Origin: Hymenobacter translucens
Lineage (GTDB): Bacteria > Bacteroidota > Bacteroidia > Cytophagales > Hymenobacteraceae
DNA length: 64,000 bases
Reading direction: 5' to 3'
NCBI RefSeq assembly: GCF_020685205.1
Contig: NZ_JAJERB010000006.1
Coordinates: 268,790 to 332,789, forward strand
Every line of letters starts with the position of its first letter. The first letter of the stretch is position 1. The notes beneath the pieces were generated by a model. The model made no database searches. It was not told where the DNA came from and worked only from the letters and a program-made list of their open reading frames with translations. Below are positions 9,701 to 18,969 of this stretch, piece by piece. A program made the translations under genes and the position numbers.

Positions 9701-12700
9701 ATGGTCTGCAGCACCGTCCCGTTGAAGGTTACCAGGTGGGTGCCAATCGTGAACACGCCGTCGTTAACCAGGTTGCCGGTCACGAAGATCGGACCGCTCA
9801 GGCTCACGCCGGTGGTGTTGAGCACGGTCAGACCGTGGAAGGTAGTCGTAGCCGAGCCGCCGATTACCTGCGCCACTGTGCCGTCGAAGATGACGCGGTA
9901 CGTGGCCGGGATGAAGCGGCCGTTGTTCACCCAGTTGCCCCCGATCAGGCGGATATCCTGCCCGAGCGTAACGCCCACCGTGTTGTTGATAACAAGGCTG
10001 TAGAACGGTACGATAACCGAGCCGCTGATGAGCTGGTTGACCGTGCCGGCAAACGTGACCACAAAGGAGTTGGCCGCGAAGGTGCCGTTGGTGGTCCAGT
10101 CGCCCAGCACCGTAATGGCCCGGCTAAGCTGCACCGAGGCGTTGTTCACGATGGTCAGGTGGTGGAAGGCTGTGAGCACCCCACCGCCGATGGTCTGCAC
10201 CACCGAGCCCCCGAAGAACACCCGGTAGCCGCCGGCCACAAAGCCCCCGTCGTTGAGCCAGTTGCCGAGCAGGTAGATGTCCGACAGCAGCGTGACCGAC
10301 GTGGCGTTGTTGAAGTGCACGTGGTGGAACCGCGAATCAGCATGAACCAGGATGGTCTGCAAACCGGTGCCGTTGAAGTACACCAGCTGCCCATTCGCCA
10401 GGAAGATGCCCGTGCCGGCCAGGTTGCCGAGCAGGTTGATCTGCTGGTTCAGCGTCACGCTCACCGAGTTGTTGATGGTCAGGTGGTAGAAGCTCGTCAC
10501 GATAGCGCCGCCAATGAACTGGGCCACGTTGCCGGTGAAGAATACCGTGTGGGTGCCCGCCGCGAAGCCGCCGTTGTTGAGCCAGTTGCCCAGTACATTG
10601 ATAGACTGGCTCAGCGTGATGCTCGCCAGGTTATTCCAGGTCACGTTCCAGAAGTGGTACGTGCCCCCACCGTTGAGCACCTGGGCCGACGAGCCGCCGA
10701 ACAGGACGGTGTAGCCCGTGTACACGCCGCCCACCAGGTTGTAGCCGTAGAAGGTGCCGTCGTTGAAGAACGAGCCCAGCATCGTCATGCTGCGCAGCAG
10801 CCGCACCTGGGCCCCGCTCCCGATGTTCCAGCCGTAGAAGCTCAGGTCGGTGTAGCCGCCTACCGTCTGCACCACGCCGCTCGTGCCGTTGAAGTACACC
10901 GTAAAGGTGCCGGGGTTGAACGAGCCCTGGTACAGGTAGTAGTTGCCGGCCACGTGGATGTTCGTCGCCAGGCTGATGCCCGCGGCGTTGTCGGCGTAGA
11001 AGTGCCAGAAGTACGTGGTCTGGTTGGCGCTGATAACCTGGGCTGCCGAGCCGCCGAAGCGCACGTAGTAGCCCGTGTACACCCCGCCCACCTGCGTGTA
11101 GCCGTAGAACACCCCGCTGTTGACGAAGTTGCCCAGCACGTAGATGTTGTAGTTCAGCGTCACCGACACCGGGTTGTTCAGGGTCAGGGCGTGGAAGTAG
11201 GTGACCTGCGTGCCGCCGATAATCTGGGCGACGGTGCCGTCGAAAATCACGCGGTTGGATGAGGCCACGAACTGCCCGTTGTTGATCCAGTTGCCCCGCA
11301 CGTAGATATCCGACACCAGCGAAACGCCGACGGTGTTGTTGATAATCACGTCGTGGAAAATGGTCTGGGTCGAGCCCCCGATGGTCTGGGCCACGCTGCC
11401 GTTGAAGGTCACCGAGTGCACGCCGGTCGTCAGCACCCCGTTGTTGGTAAAGGTGCCACCCAGCCCGATGCCGGTGTTCAGCGTCACGCCCACCGTGTTG
11501 GTGATGGTCAGGTCATAGAAGTTCGTGACCACGGAGCCGCCAATCACCTGCACGCCGGCGCCGTTGAAGATCGTGCCGTAGCCACCGGCCAGGAACACGC
11601 CGTTGTTGGTCCAGTTGCCGCCCACGTAGATCAGGCGGTTCAGCGTCAGGCCCGTCAGGTTCTGGTTGATGAAGTGGTAGAATGAGGTGCTCTGCGTGCC
11701 GCCGATGGTCTGCACCCCGGTGCCGTTCCAGGTGACGGCGTAGGTGCTACCCAGGAAGGAGCCGTTGTTCAGCCAGTTGCCGCTCACGAAGATGTTGTTG
11801 CTCAGGCTGAGCGTGGAGTTCACCGTCACGCTGCCGAAGTACACCGCCGTGCTGCCCCCGATAACCTGGGTGCCCGAGCCGGCGAAGACGTAGCTGCCGC
11901 CGGGGTTCCAGGTACCGAAGTTGGTGACGTTGCCGTAAATCGTGAACGAGGAGTTCACCACGAACTGGGCGCCGCTGACCACGGTGATGTTGTTCACCAC
12001 GGCCCCGTTGCCCACTACAACCGGGTAGAAGCTCGCACCCGCCCCGATGGTGACGTTGCTGGTAGCGGTGGGCACCGTGCCGCAGCTCCAGTTGCGCCCG
12101 TCAAACCAGTCGGTGCTGAAGCCGCCGGTCCAGGTAAAGGAGCCCGCCGCCGTAATGGCCAGGTTCGAGCCGTTGTCGGAGCCGAGGGTGGCAGGAGCGG
12201 AGCCCACCACCCGGATCCGGTAGCCGGTGCCGGAAGGCGTGTTGGCCGGAATCGTACCGGCAATAACGTTCGAGCCGGTCCCGGTCAGCGTACCCAGCAC
12301 CGCCGGAGAAGCAAACGAGCCGCTGGCATCCGACAGCTGGGCCGTGAACACGTTGCCGGCACTCATGCCGGAGGCCGTGAAGCCCACGTTCACCGGGGCG
12401 CCGGGGCAGTAGCCACCGGCAATGGAGCCCGTCGAAATCGAGGCCACCACCGGGGTGTTCATGGTCACGAAAGTCGAGTAGTTTGTCGAGCAGCCGTCCC
12501 GCGAAATGGTCAGGAAGTAGGTGCCCTGGTTGGCGGCACTGGCGTTGGCCAGCGTGGGGCTGGCCTGGCTGCTATTGAAGCCGTTCGGGCCCGTCCAACT
12601 GTACGCCGCTCCGCTGATAGCCGTGGCCGACAGCTGAATGGAGCTGCCCGCCGTCACCGGGGAGTTGCTGCTCACCTGGGCGTTGGCGACGTTGGTAAGC

Positions 12701-15700
12701 GTGAGGTTGCTGCCGTTGTCGTTGCTCAGGTACACCGGCGAGCTGCTCACCAGTCGCACCCGGTACCCCAGGCCCTGGGCGGGCAGGGAGGTAGGCCAGG
12801 TAATGGTGAACGAGCCGGAGCCGGCCGTTGACCGGCTGATGGAGCCGATGGTGGTGGGAGCGGCAAATGAGCCGCTGGCATCCGACAGCTGGGCCGACAG
12901 CAGGTTGCCTGCGTTCAGGTCAGCGCCCTGGATGGCGTAGCTGATGCTCCGCGACGAACCCGCGCAGAAGTCCCCGCCGAAAGTGGTCAGGGCTACCGTC
13001 GTGGTGGGTGCGGGCTGTACCAGGATGCGCACCGAAGCCGAGTCCTGACAGCCCCCGTTGTTTACCATCACGAAGTACCGGCCGCTCTGCGAAGGCTGGG
13101 CGTTGGTCAGGTTCAGCGAAGCGCCGTTGCCTACAAAGGCCGAGCCGCCGGCGGTGTAGTTTACATACCACTGGTACGACGAGGCCCCGGCCGGACCGGC
13201 ACTCAGCTGAATCGTGCCGCCGAAAGGAACCGGGGAGTTGCCCGTGGCCGTGGCCACCAGCGTCACCGGAATCGTCAGGTTCGAGCCGTTGTCGGTCTGG
13301 CTGACCACCGCCGGGTTCGAGCCGGTCAGGCGGATGCGGTAGCCCGTGCCGGCCGTCTGGTTCTGGGGCAGGGTCACCGTTACCGAGCCGTTGCCCTGGC
13401 CGGTAAAGGCGACCGAGCCGATGGTGGTGGGCGCAGCAAAAGAGCCGGCGGCATCCGAGAGCTGGGCCGTGATGATGTTGCCCGCGCCGAAGGTGTTGCC
13501 GGCTACCGAGAAGCCCACGTTCAGCGACGTACCGGGGCAGAGCGTGCCGTTGAACTGCGCCATCGTCAGGATAGGCTGGGCCGAGGGATTTACCGTTACC
13601 TGGGTTGTCATGCCCGGGCTCTGGCAGCCGTTTACCGTCACGAACAGCGTGTAGGTGCCGGCATTGGCCTGCGTGGCGTTAGGAATAACCGGGTTCTGCT
13701 GCGTGGAGCTGAAGTTCGGGCCAATCCAGAAGTAGGAAGCCCCGGCCACGGCCTGGGCCAACAGTTGAATCGAGCTGCCGTAGGCCACCGGCGAGTTGGA
13801 GCTCGGCGCAGCAGTGGGCTGGGTTGTCAGACTCAGGTTCGAGCCGTTGTCGGTCTGGCTGGTCACGCCGGGGTTGGAGCCTACCAGCCGGATGCGGTAG
13901 CCCGTGCCCGTAGGCGTGCCGGTCGGAATCGTAATCGGCACGGCGCCGCTGCCCTGGCCGGTAAAGGCAACCGAGCCGATGGTCGCCGGGGCGGTAAACG
14001 AGCCGCTGGCATCCGAGAGCTGGGCCGTGATAGTGTTGCCGGCCAGGAAGTTGTTGCCGCTTACCGAGAAACCTACGTTAAGCGAAGCGCCTGCGCAGCC
14101 GTTGTAGCCGAACTGACTCATGGTCAGGACCGGCACCGCGTTGGGCTGCACCAGCACGTTCACCGAAGCCGAGTCCTGGCAGCCGCCGCTGTTGGTCACG
14201 TACACGAAGTACTTGCCGCTCTGCGAAGGCTGGGCGTTGGTCAGGTTCAGCGAAGCGCCCGAGCCGACAAAGGCCGAGCCCCCGCCGGTATAGCGCGCGT
14301 ACCACTGATAGGCGCTTTGCCCGGCCGGACCGGCCGAGAGCTGAATCGTGCCGTTGTACACCACCGGGGAGTTGCTGCTGGCCGTAGCCACCGGCAGTGC
14401 CCGCACCGTCAGGTCCACCGCGTTGGGCGTACCCACAATCACAGGATTGGTGCTCACCACCCGCACCCGGTAGCCGGAGCCGGCCGGCGTGCGGAAAGCC
14501 AGGGAGTCGGACACGGTGCCGCCCGTGGCATTGATGCTTACCGAAGCGCCGTACAGGCGGGAGCCGGCCGTGAAGTTGCCGCTGGCATCCGAGAGCTGGA
14601 ACTTGAACTGGTTGCCGGCATTGTAGGCCCCGGTATTCGTCGTGAACGGCACCGAAATAGTGGTGGTGCTGCAGAACGTCGTGGGGGATACCGTACCCGT
14701 GGCAATGGTGGGCGGGTAGGTGTAGTTGGTGCTCGAGCAGGCCGTACCGCTGGGTGTGGTCACGCAGATCTGGCCGGTGCTGCCTCCGTTCGGGGCCACG
14801 GCCGTGATGCTGGTAGCCGAATTCACCACGAAGCTCTGGGCCGCTACCCCATTAAAGGTCAGGGCCGTGGCGCCGGTCAGGTTGGTGCCGGTGATGTCGA
14901 CCGACGTGCCGCCGGGGCCACTGGTCGGCGTAAAGCTGATGATGCTCGGACCCGCGCAGTTGAAGTTGTAGGCACCCACGTTGCTGACCGAAACCCAGGA
15001 ACTGCCCCAGCTGAAGACCAGGCGGATGCTACGCACGTTGGTGAGCGGAGCGCTACTGTACGAGCGAACCACCGGTACCCCGCTGGTGAACGGGCCATTG
15101 TAGGTTTCCACCGTAGTCCAGGTCGATAGGTTGGCCGAGGTCTGAATCTGGACCGAACCGCCCGTTGCCGGGGAAGGCGTGGGCGTAAACCGGAGTTCCG
15201 TCAGCTGCTGGGCAGTGCCCAGGTCGGCCTGAATGGTGCCCGAGTAACCACCCGCGTTCCATCCGCTGCCGTTGAAGGCGTTCTGCGCCGAGCCTGCGTA
15301 CGCGCCCGACTGGGCGTAGCTGGCGGCCGGAAGGTCAGCCGCCAGGTTGTTGGACGAGGCGCAGCCGTTTTTCACGAAGTCACGCTTCGACACCAGGCTC
15401 CACTTGTTGTTGGCGTCGCGGGAGCGGACGAACAGGCTGTGGGCGCCATCGGGCAGGGCAGTGGCATCGGCCACGAACGTGAACCCGGTGATATCCGGAG
15501 CTGCCGTCAGTGCTACGCTGGTGCCGCTGCCGAAGCCGGGGTCGTTGTCGAAGAAGTATTCAATGCGGGTAATGTTGGGGGCGGAGGCCAGCACCGGTTC
15601 GTAGTAGAAGCTGCGCACTGAGGTCAGGCTCCACTTGCCGGCCGCATCGCGGCTACGGACCTGCAGGTTATGAAACCCGGTGGCTATGCTGGTAAGGTCA

Positions 15701-17862
15701 ACGGTCACGGCCAGCCCGCTCACATCGGTAGCCGCCGTGAAGGGCACGTTAATGGCGTTGCCAAAGCCCGGGTCATTATCCAGGAAATATTCTACCCGGG
15801 TTACGTTGCCGGCGGCCAGCGTCGCGCTGGGTTCGTAGTAGAACGTGCGCGTGGAGGTCAGACTCCACTTTCCGGCGGCGTCCCGGCTGCGGACGCCCAG
15901 CTGGTGAAAGCCTGGACTCAGGCTGCTCAGGTTTACGGCAAAAGCCAGCCCGCTGACATCGGTAGCGGCGGCGGCCGGTACGTCGGTAGCGTTGCCGAAG
16001 CCCGGGTCTGCGTCAAGGAAGTACTCAACCTTGCTGATGTTGCCCGCGGCTAGCGTGGCGCTGGGCTCGTAGTAAAAGGTACGCGCCGAGGTCAAGCTCC
16101 ACTTGCCGGCCGCGTCGCGGCTGCGGACGCCCAGTTGGTGGAAGCCGGGCGTTACGCCCGTCAGGTCGATGGTCACGGCCAGGCCGCTTACATCGGTGGC
16201 GGCAGTGAAGGGCACGTTAATGGCGTTGCCAAAGCCGGGGTCAGCGTCGAGGAAATACTCAATGCGGGTTACGTTGCCGGCCGGCAGCGTCGCGCTGGGC
16301 TCGTAGTAAAACGTGCGCGTAGCAGTCTGGCTCCACTGGTTGCCGGCATCCCGGCTGCGGATGCCCAGCTGGTGAAAGCCCGGACTCAGGCTGCTCAGGT
16401 CGATGCTGGCCGCAAGGCTCAAATCGGCGGCGGGCGTAGCTACCGGCAGGGCCGTAGCCGAGCCGAAGCCCGGGTCGGCATCAAGGAAGTATTCCACCCG
16501 GGTGATGGTGGGCAGCAGAAACTGGAAGCTGCCGGCGCTGCTCACCGACTGAGTCGTGCCATATTTCAGCGTAATCGGGCCCGAGCCCCCCTGCGCGGCC
16601 GGAGTGGCCGTGATGCCGGTGCCGGAGGTGATGGTAAACGAGGCCGCGTCAATGCCCCCGAAAGCAACTCCCGTGACGCCCGTCAGGTCGGTGCCGGTGA
16701 TGGAAACCGGGGTTCCCGCGCCGGCGCTGGTCGGCGTAAAGCCGCTGATGGCCGGGGCGGCCGTCACCGTAAAGCTGGAAGTAGCCAGGCTGCTCGTCGA
16801 TGCCGAGCCCGCCGCCGTAGTCACGACGATGGGGCCGGTGGTGGCTCCGGCGGGAACTACGGCCGTCAGCTGGGTGCTGCCGCCACTGGTGAAGGTGGCA
16901 GCCGTTCCGTTAAACGTGACGCCCGAAGGGCTATGCAGATTCGTGCCGCTGATGATAACCGAGGTGCCGGCCGTACCGCTGGCGGGGGTGAAGCCGGTGA
17001 TGGCGGGCGGGTCCGAGACGGGGCTCGGATTTGCCACTGTCGCCACGCCGTACTTGTTGCTCAGGTAGGTTTCCACCTGCGTCTGCTCGGAGCTGTTCAG
17101 GGCCCGGTTGTAGACGATCAGCTCGGCGTAGTCGCCCGTCCAGGGAGAGGTCGTAATCAGGTCTTCGCGGGTGCCGACGGTGAAGCCCGCCGCCCCGCTT
17201 TCCGTGCTCATGCCCGACGGCTGGTTTACTGCCTGGGCGGCCCCGTTTACCGTCACGTTCAGAATGCTGGCCGGACCTCCGGAGCGGAAGGTGCCGATGA
17301 ACGGGTTGCGGATCGTGGTGCGCAGGTCGGCGGTAGAGGCGTTGTTGTTAGCGTTTACCCCATCCGAATACACGTAGAACGCGCCGCTGCCGAAACCGAG
17401 CTGGTACGACATCAGCCGGGTCGTGCGCCGGTTCGTGAAGGGCACGCCCCCATTCGAGGTGGCCGTGGCCCGGGCTACCACAAACACGGTGTTCGGGCTG
17501 CCGCTGACCATCAGGCTGGCGGCTACGTTGTTGAGGTAATCGGTGCCGCCGTCGGCCACGGTGTTGAAGCGCAGGGCCGGGCGGCCGTTGATGGTGCTGT
17601 TCGCCACCAGCTGGGGCCGGCGGCTGGCCGTGGCCTGCGAAACGTTGTAACCGTTGCCGCTCTGATCAGCCCAGGTGCTGACAACGTCGCCGCTGCTGGT
17701 TACGCCGGCATCCGCCTTCAGGTGCAGTTGCAGCCCGCTCGTGACGGGCAGGGTTTGCCCGTGCGTCAGGCCGGTTGCGGTCAGCAGCAGGGCCATCAGC
17801 CACCACCAGCCGGCCGGTCCGCGCGCCTGACGGCCGGGTCCGAAAAATTGAAGCCTTTTCAT
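6736..17862 (-). CDS. Giant repeat-rich surface protein with T9SS C-terminal sorting domain
   Basis: The product has 3708 aa. The rough order is: signal peptide (1-35); a LamG-like/concanavalin module (36-285) ending in 'DYAELIVYNRAL'; two IPT/TIG domains (288-452); five repeats of about 77 aa with 'EYFLDADPGFG' and 'GFHQLGVRSRDA' (453-838); an F5/8-type (discoidin-like) domain (about 840-975); a third TIG domain; alternating Ig-like and 'LSDASGSF' modules (1060-1900); 22 copies of a repeat of about 54 aa built on 'NWxNNGxF...xFNGxxxQxIGG' (1967-3187); a cysteine-containing beta module; and a type A sorting domain starting 'LYPNPTTG' (about 3632 to the end). It should be exported through T9SS and attached to the cell surface as an adhesin or filament. 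It follows the beta-helix gene by 26 nt, so the two are probably one operon. Confidence 0.92.
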   Translation of the reverse strand: MKRLQFFGPGRQARGPAGWWWLMALLLTATGLTHGQTLPVTSGLQLHLKADAGVTSSGDVVSTWADQSGNGYNVSQATASRRPQLVANSTINGRPALRFNTVADGGTDYLNNVAASLMVSGSPNTVFVVARATATSNGGVPFTNRRTTRLMSYQLGFGSGAFYVYSDGVNANNNASTADLRTTIRNPFIGTFRSGGPASILNVTVNGAAQAVNQPSGMSTESGAAGFTVGTREDLITTSPWTGDYAELIVYNRALNSSEQTQVETYLSNKYGVATVANPSPVSDPPAITGFTPASGTAGTSVIISGTNLHSPSGVTFNGTAATFTSGGSTQLTAVVPAGATTGPIVVTTAAGSASTSSLATSSFTVTAAPAISGFTPTSAGAGTPVSITGTDLTGVTGVAFGGIDAASFTITSGTGITATPAAQGGSGPITLKYGTTQSVSSAGSFQFLLPTITRVEYFLDADPGFGSATALPVATPAADLSLAASIDLSSLSPGFHQLGIRSRDAGNQWSQTATRTFYYEPSATLPAGNVTRIEYFLDADPGFGNAINVPFTAATDVSGLAVTIDLTGVTPGFHQLGVRSRDAAGKWSLTSARTFYYEPSATLAAGNISKVEYFLDADPGFGNATDVPAAAATDVSGLAFAVNLSSLSPGFHQLGVRSRDAAGKWSLTSTRTFYYEPSATLAAGNVTRVEYFLDNDPGFGNAINVPFTAATDVSGLAVTVDLTSIATGFHNLQVRSRDAAGKWSLTSVRSFYYEPVLASAPNITRIEYFFDNDPGFGSGTSVALTAAPDITGFTFVADATALPDGAHSLFVRSRDANNKWSLVSKRDFVKNGCASSNNLAADLPAASYAQSGAYAGSAQNAFNGSGWNAGGYSGTIQADLGTAQQLTELRFTPTPSPATGGSVQIQTSANLSTWTTVETYNGPFTSGVPVVRSYSSAPLTNVRSIRLVFSWGSSWVSVSNVGAYNFNCAGPSIISFTPTSGPGGTSVDITGTNLTGATALTFNGVAAQSFVVNSATSITAVAPNGGSTGQICVTTPSGTACSSTNYTYPPTIATGTVSPTTFCSTTTISVPFTTNTGAYNAGNQFKFQLSDASGNFTAGSRLYGASVSINATGGTVSDSLAFRTPAGSGYRVRVVSTNPVIVGTPNAVDLTVRALPVATASSNSPVVYNGTIQLSAGPAGQSAYQWYARYTGGGSAFVGSGASLNLTNAQPSQSGKYFVYVTNSGGCQDSASVNVLVQPNAVPVLTMSQFGYNGCAGASLNVGFSVSGNNFLAGNTITAQLSDASGSFTAPATIGSVAFTGQGSGAVPITIPTGTPTGTGYRIRLVGSNPGVTSQTDNGSNLSLTTQPTAAPSSNSPVAYGSSIQLLAQAVAGASYFWIGPNFSSTQQNPVIPNATQANAGTYTLFVTVNGCQSPGMTTQVTVNPSAQPILTMAQFNGTLCPGTSLNVGFSVAGNTFGAGNIITAQLSDAAGSFAAPTTIGSVAFTGQGNGSVTVTLPQNQTAGTGYRIRLTGSNPAVVSQTDNGSNLTIPVTLVATATGNSPVPFGGTIQLSAGPAGASSYQWYVNYTAGGSAFVGNGASLNLTNAQPSQSGRYFVMVNNGGCQDSASVRILVQPAPTTTVALTTFGGDFCAGSSRSISYAIQGADLNAGNLLSAQLSDASGSFAAPTTIGSISRSTAGSGSFTITWPTSLPAQGLGYRVRLVSSSPVYLSNDNGSNLTLTNVANAQVSSNSPVTAGSSIQLSATAISGAAYSWTGPNGFNSSQASPTLANASAANQGTYFLTISRDGCSTNYSTFVTMNTPVVASISTGSIAGGYCPGAPVNVGFTASGMSAGNVFTAQLSDASGSFASPAVLGTLTGTGSNVIAGTIPANTPSGTGYRIRVVGSAPATLGSDNGSNLAITAAGSFTWTGGFSTDWFDGRNWSCGTVPTATSNVTIGAGASFYPVVVGNGAVVNNITVVSGAQFVVNSSFTIYGNVTNFGTWNPGGSYVFAGSGTQVIGGSTAVYFGSVTVNSTLSLSNNIFVSGNWLNNGSFLGSTYAVTWNGTGVQTIGGTQSTSFYHFINQNLTGLTLNRLIYVGGNWTNNGVFLAGGYGTIFNGAGVQVIGGSVVTNFYDLTITNTVGVTLNTGIGLGGTFTNNGVLTTGVHSVTFNGSVAQTIGGSTQTIFHDVIINNTVGVSLVSDIYVRGNWINNGQFVASSNRVIFDGTVAQIIGGTQVTYFHALTLNNPVSVTLNYNIYVLGNFVNSGVFYGYTQVGGVYTGYYVRFGGSAAQVISANQTTYFWHFYADNAAGISLATNIHVAGNYYLYQGSFNPGTFTVYFNGTSGVVQTVGGYTDLSFYGWNIGSGAQVRLLRSMTMLGSFFNDGTFYGYNLVGGVYTGYTVLFGGSSAQVLNGGGTYHFWNVTWNNLASITLSQSINVLGNWLNNGGFAAGTHTVFFTGNVAQFIGGAIVTSFYHLTINNSVSVTLNQQINLLGNLAGTGIFLANGQLVYFNGTGLQTILVHADSRFHHVHFNNATSVTLLSDIYLLGNWLNDGGFVAGGYRVFFGGSVVQTIGGGVLTAFHHLTIVNNASVQLSRAITVLGDWTTNGTFAANSFVVTFAGTVNQLISGSVIVPFYSLVINNTVGVTLGQDIRLIGGNWVNNGRFIPATYRVIFDGTVAQVIGGSATTTFHGLTVLNTTGVSLSGPIFVTGNLVNDGVFTIGTHLVTFNGTVLQTIGGTQVTIFNGITCDNAVGVALGQNIRVRGDFRNLALFTAGGYIVYFDGLVAQGIYCPSGTLTLHDVTFANLTGVTLFDPIFVTGHWLNNGGFVHGGQRVSFKGSVTQLIGGSVTSVFHHLSILTGATVQLNRTITLVGNWINDGTFLHNSLLVTFNGSMLQTIGGAVLTAFYDLTVNNAVNVSLAQNIDVVHHFVNQGGYCGCGFRTRFNGTTAQTITCTSGRTSFHDLTFDNAAGVTLLDNIGVTGLWVNNSGFVANGHLVVFNGTALQTIGGTVATAFHHWTIENNSPAGVTLLRDVSLTGNWINNGRYCGCGFRTLFNGTAPQSLTCTTGQSNFHHLTLANTSLGGVTLTGNINVSGNWLVQGVWNPQSNVVFFNGTAAQNIGVGGTVTQAIFHGITISNTSLAGVTLNAPLVVRGNWMNDGVFFGGSHTVFAAGTTAQTFGGSSATRFWNWTIQNPAGVSCTGTGGTATVPALGIQRMLTMATGSGNLSCGGNLTLLSDATGTAMVVNEPGGGICTGTATMQRFITGLTNPGYRHYASPMQLNSATVNEFADDLPVFELNPAYNTQGATVTPFPTLFQYDETRLNSTANNRFDQGWMVPTATDNLLPGRGYSAQTDPGTTVDISGVLQNGSVGFSLGRGGFSGSGWHLVGNPYPAPIDWDVVRSTSGMLNGVADATYVFAPSGRYTGTYRSYVNGFGTNGATKDIASMQGFFVRATAASASIAMTNAVRATSYVSPVFSRGTAGNPAAQPKPSARLNVRSAAGLTDEAVIYFEQGADLGFSPKHDAYKVQLNGNGVPTLWSVAGTGSMSINGLPDLATAPSIPLGVRVSQTGTYTLNAAALLNLPAGTQMWLEDRVLNRRQNLAADSSYTFQMDAAYTGSRFFLWFQAGRVTATTNGALDARTALYPNPTTGVATLELSGLREQGSVRVEVLNLLGQMVQNHTIKPRQGIVEHKLDLSQLPTGVYTVRIHTAEGLVVKRLVRQ
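8300..11970 (-). repeat. Tandem coding repeats in the giant adhesin (22 units of about 160 bp)
   Basis: This tract encodes 22 consecutive degenerate units of about 54 aa. Each unit has the pattern N-W-x-N-N-G-x-F, a beta pair, F-N-G-x3-Q-x-I-G-G, then a second pair ending V-x-L. Three units (6, 7 and 8) carry longer Tyr/Gly-rich loops. Two units (18 and 20) replace the central hairpin with a CGCGF motif and a second Cys pair. Units differ at the DNA level, so the array looks old, not freshly expanded. Confidence 0.85.
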
Positions 17863-17888
17863 AAAGGAGTCGGTAGAACGAGGACGCC

Positions 17889-18902
17889 CTAGTTATTGGA
17901 GCGGGTGCCGATGGTCACGTTCAGGGAGTTGCCCGACACGCTTTGGTTGAGCTGGTAGATGGTGGGCACGGCCGGAATGCCAGCCAGGCGGTAGGCGTAG
18001 CCCGTGGCCGAGCCTGTCGCGCCGATGTCGACGCCGCCCTGGCCGGTGCTGCGGGCCGGGTTGGTGCCGGCCTTCAGCTGGTACCAGCCGTCGTACTGGT
18101 TGGAGCCGGACGTCTGCACGAACACGCTGGCGGCCGTTACGTTGGCGGTGTTGTTGCTCTGGCTGCCCAGGGTGGGCAGCGAAGCCTGGGCCAGCAGGTT
18201 GTAGTTCCAGGTGGTGTTGGCCGTCGTGGTCAGGGCGCTGGCGAAATAGTTGTTGCGGACGGTGAAGTTGTCGAACGAGGCACCGCCGTTGCCGACCAGG
18301 GAGTTGTTGCTGAACTCCCCGGTTATATTGCCCGTGTTCAGGCTGGCGTTGTAGGTAATGATGTTGTTGGTGATGAGGACGTTGTTGTTGACGTAGTTGT
18401 TGTACGCCAGCTGGTACACGTAATTCTGCCGCACCACGATGTTGTTGGAGGCGTTCTGATACCCGAAGTAGATGTAGTTGACGTCGTTGCGCAGAACATT
18501 GATGTTGCTCGTGCTCAGGTAGATGTAGGTAACGGTCATGCCCGTAATCGTGCTGCCCGTGCTACCGGTATTGAAGAAGATCTGGCTGGCGGAGGCTGGT
18601 ACTACGCTGGCCTGCAGGGCGGGAGGCTGGTTCTGGCTCAGGAAGTAGCCCGGCCCCACGATAGTAAGCGACTTGCTGCAGCTGAGATTTCCATATGAAG
18701 TAGTGGACGGCTCCACCTGGATGATGTCGCCGTTGGAAGCGGCGTTGTGGGCCAGCTGCAGGGTGCTGTAGATATTGGTGCCGGCCACGTCGACGCCGGT
18801 GATGCCGTTGTTGTTGACGCGGCGGATAGTCTGGGCCTGAGCCGATACGACGCAAAGGATGGCCAGGAGCAGACCGGCGAACAAAGAGGAAACGTTTTTC
18901 AT
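17889..18902 (-). CDS. Secreted right-handed beta-helix protein
   Basis: The product has 337 aa. The ATG at 18902 precedes a good signal peptide (about 1-23, 'LCVVSAQAQ'). The body starts 'TIRRVNNNGITG', a common N-terminal element of secreted Bacteroidota proteins. It then shows the short Asn-rich strand repeats of a parallel beta-helix ('NNVLITNNIITYNA', 'FDNFTVRNNYFAS'). There are no catalytic residues that I recognise as a polysaccharide lyase and no T9SS sorting domain at the C-terminus. It is the first long gene of the adhesin operon (the next gene starts 26 nt downstream), so it may act together with the giant surface protein. Confidence 0.8.
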   Translation of the reverse strand: MKNVSSLFAGLLLAILCVVSAQAQTIRRVNNNGITGVDVAGTNIYSTLQLAHNAASNGDIIQVEPSTTSYGNLSCSKSLTIVGPGYFLSQNQPPALQASVVPASASQIFFNTGSTGSTITGMTVTYIYLSTSNINVLRNDVNYIYFGYQNASNNIVVRQNYVYQLAYNNYVNNNVLITNNIITYNASLNTGNITGEFSNNSLVGNGGASFDNFTVRNNYFASALTTTANTTWNYNLLAQASLPTLGSQSNNTANVTAASVFVQTSGSNQYDGWYQLKAGTNPARSTGQGGVDIGATGSATGYAYRLAGIPAVPTIYQLNQSVSGNSLNVTIGTRSNN

Positions 18903-18969
18903 ACGGGTTGGTGAAAAGGTTTTAGGAAGAGTTTTAAAGGCAGTTGGGAAAACAAGGCTGGTCGGCGAA

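Noticed and set aside
8083..11262. A 1059-aa open frame antisense to the giant adhesin
   Set aside because: It mirrors the coding repeats; its Val/Gly/Ala/His-rich translation has no domain, and high-GC codon bias readily opens the antisense frame.
16135..17892. A 585-aa frame antisense to the adhesin N-terminus
   Set aside because: Arg/Gly/Ala-rich shadow with no family features.
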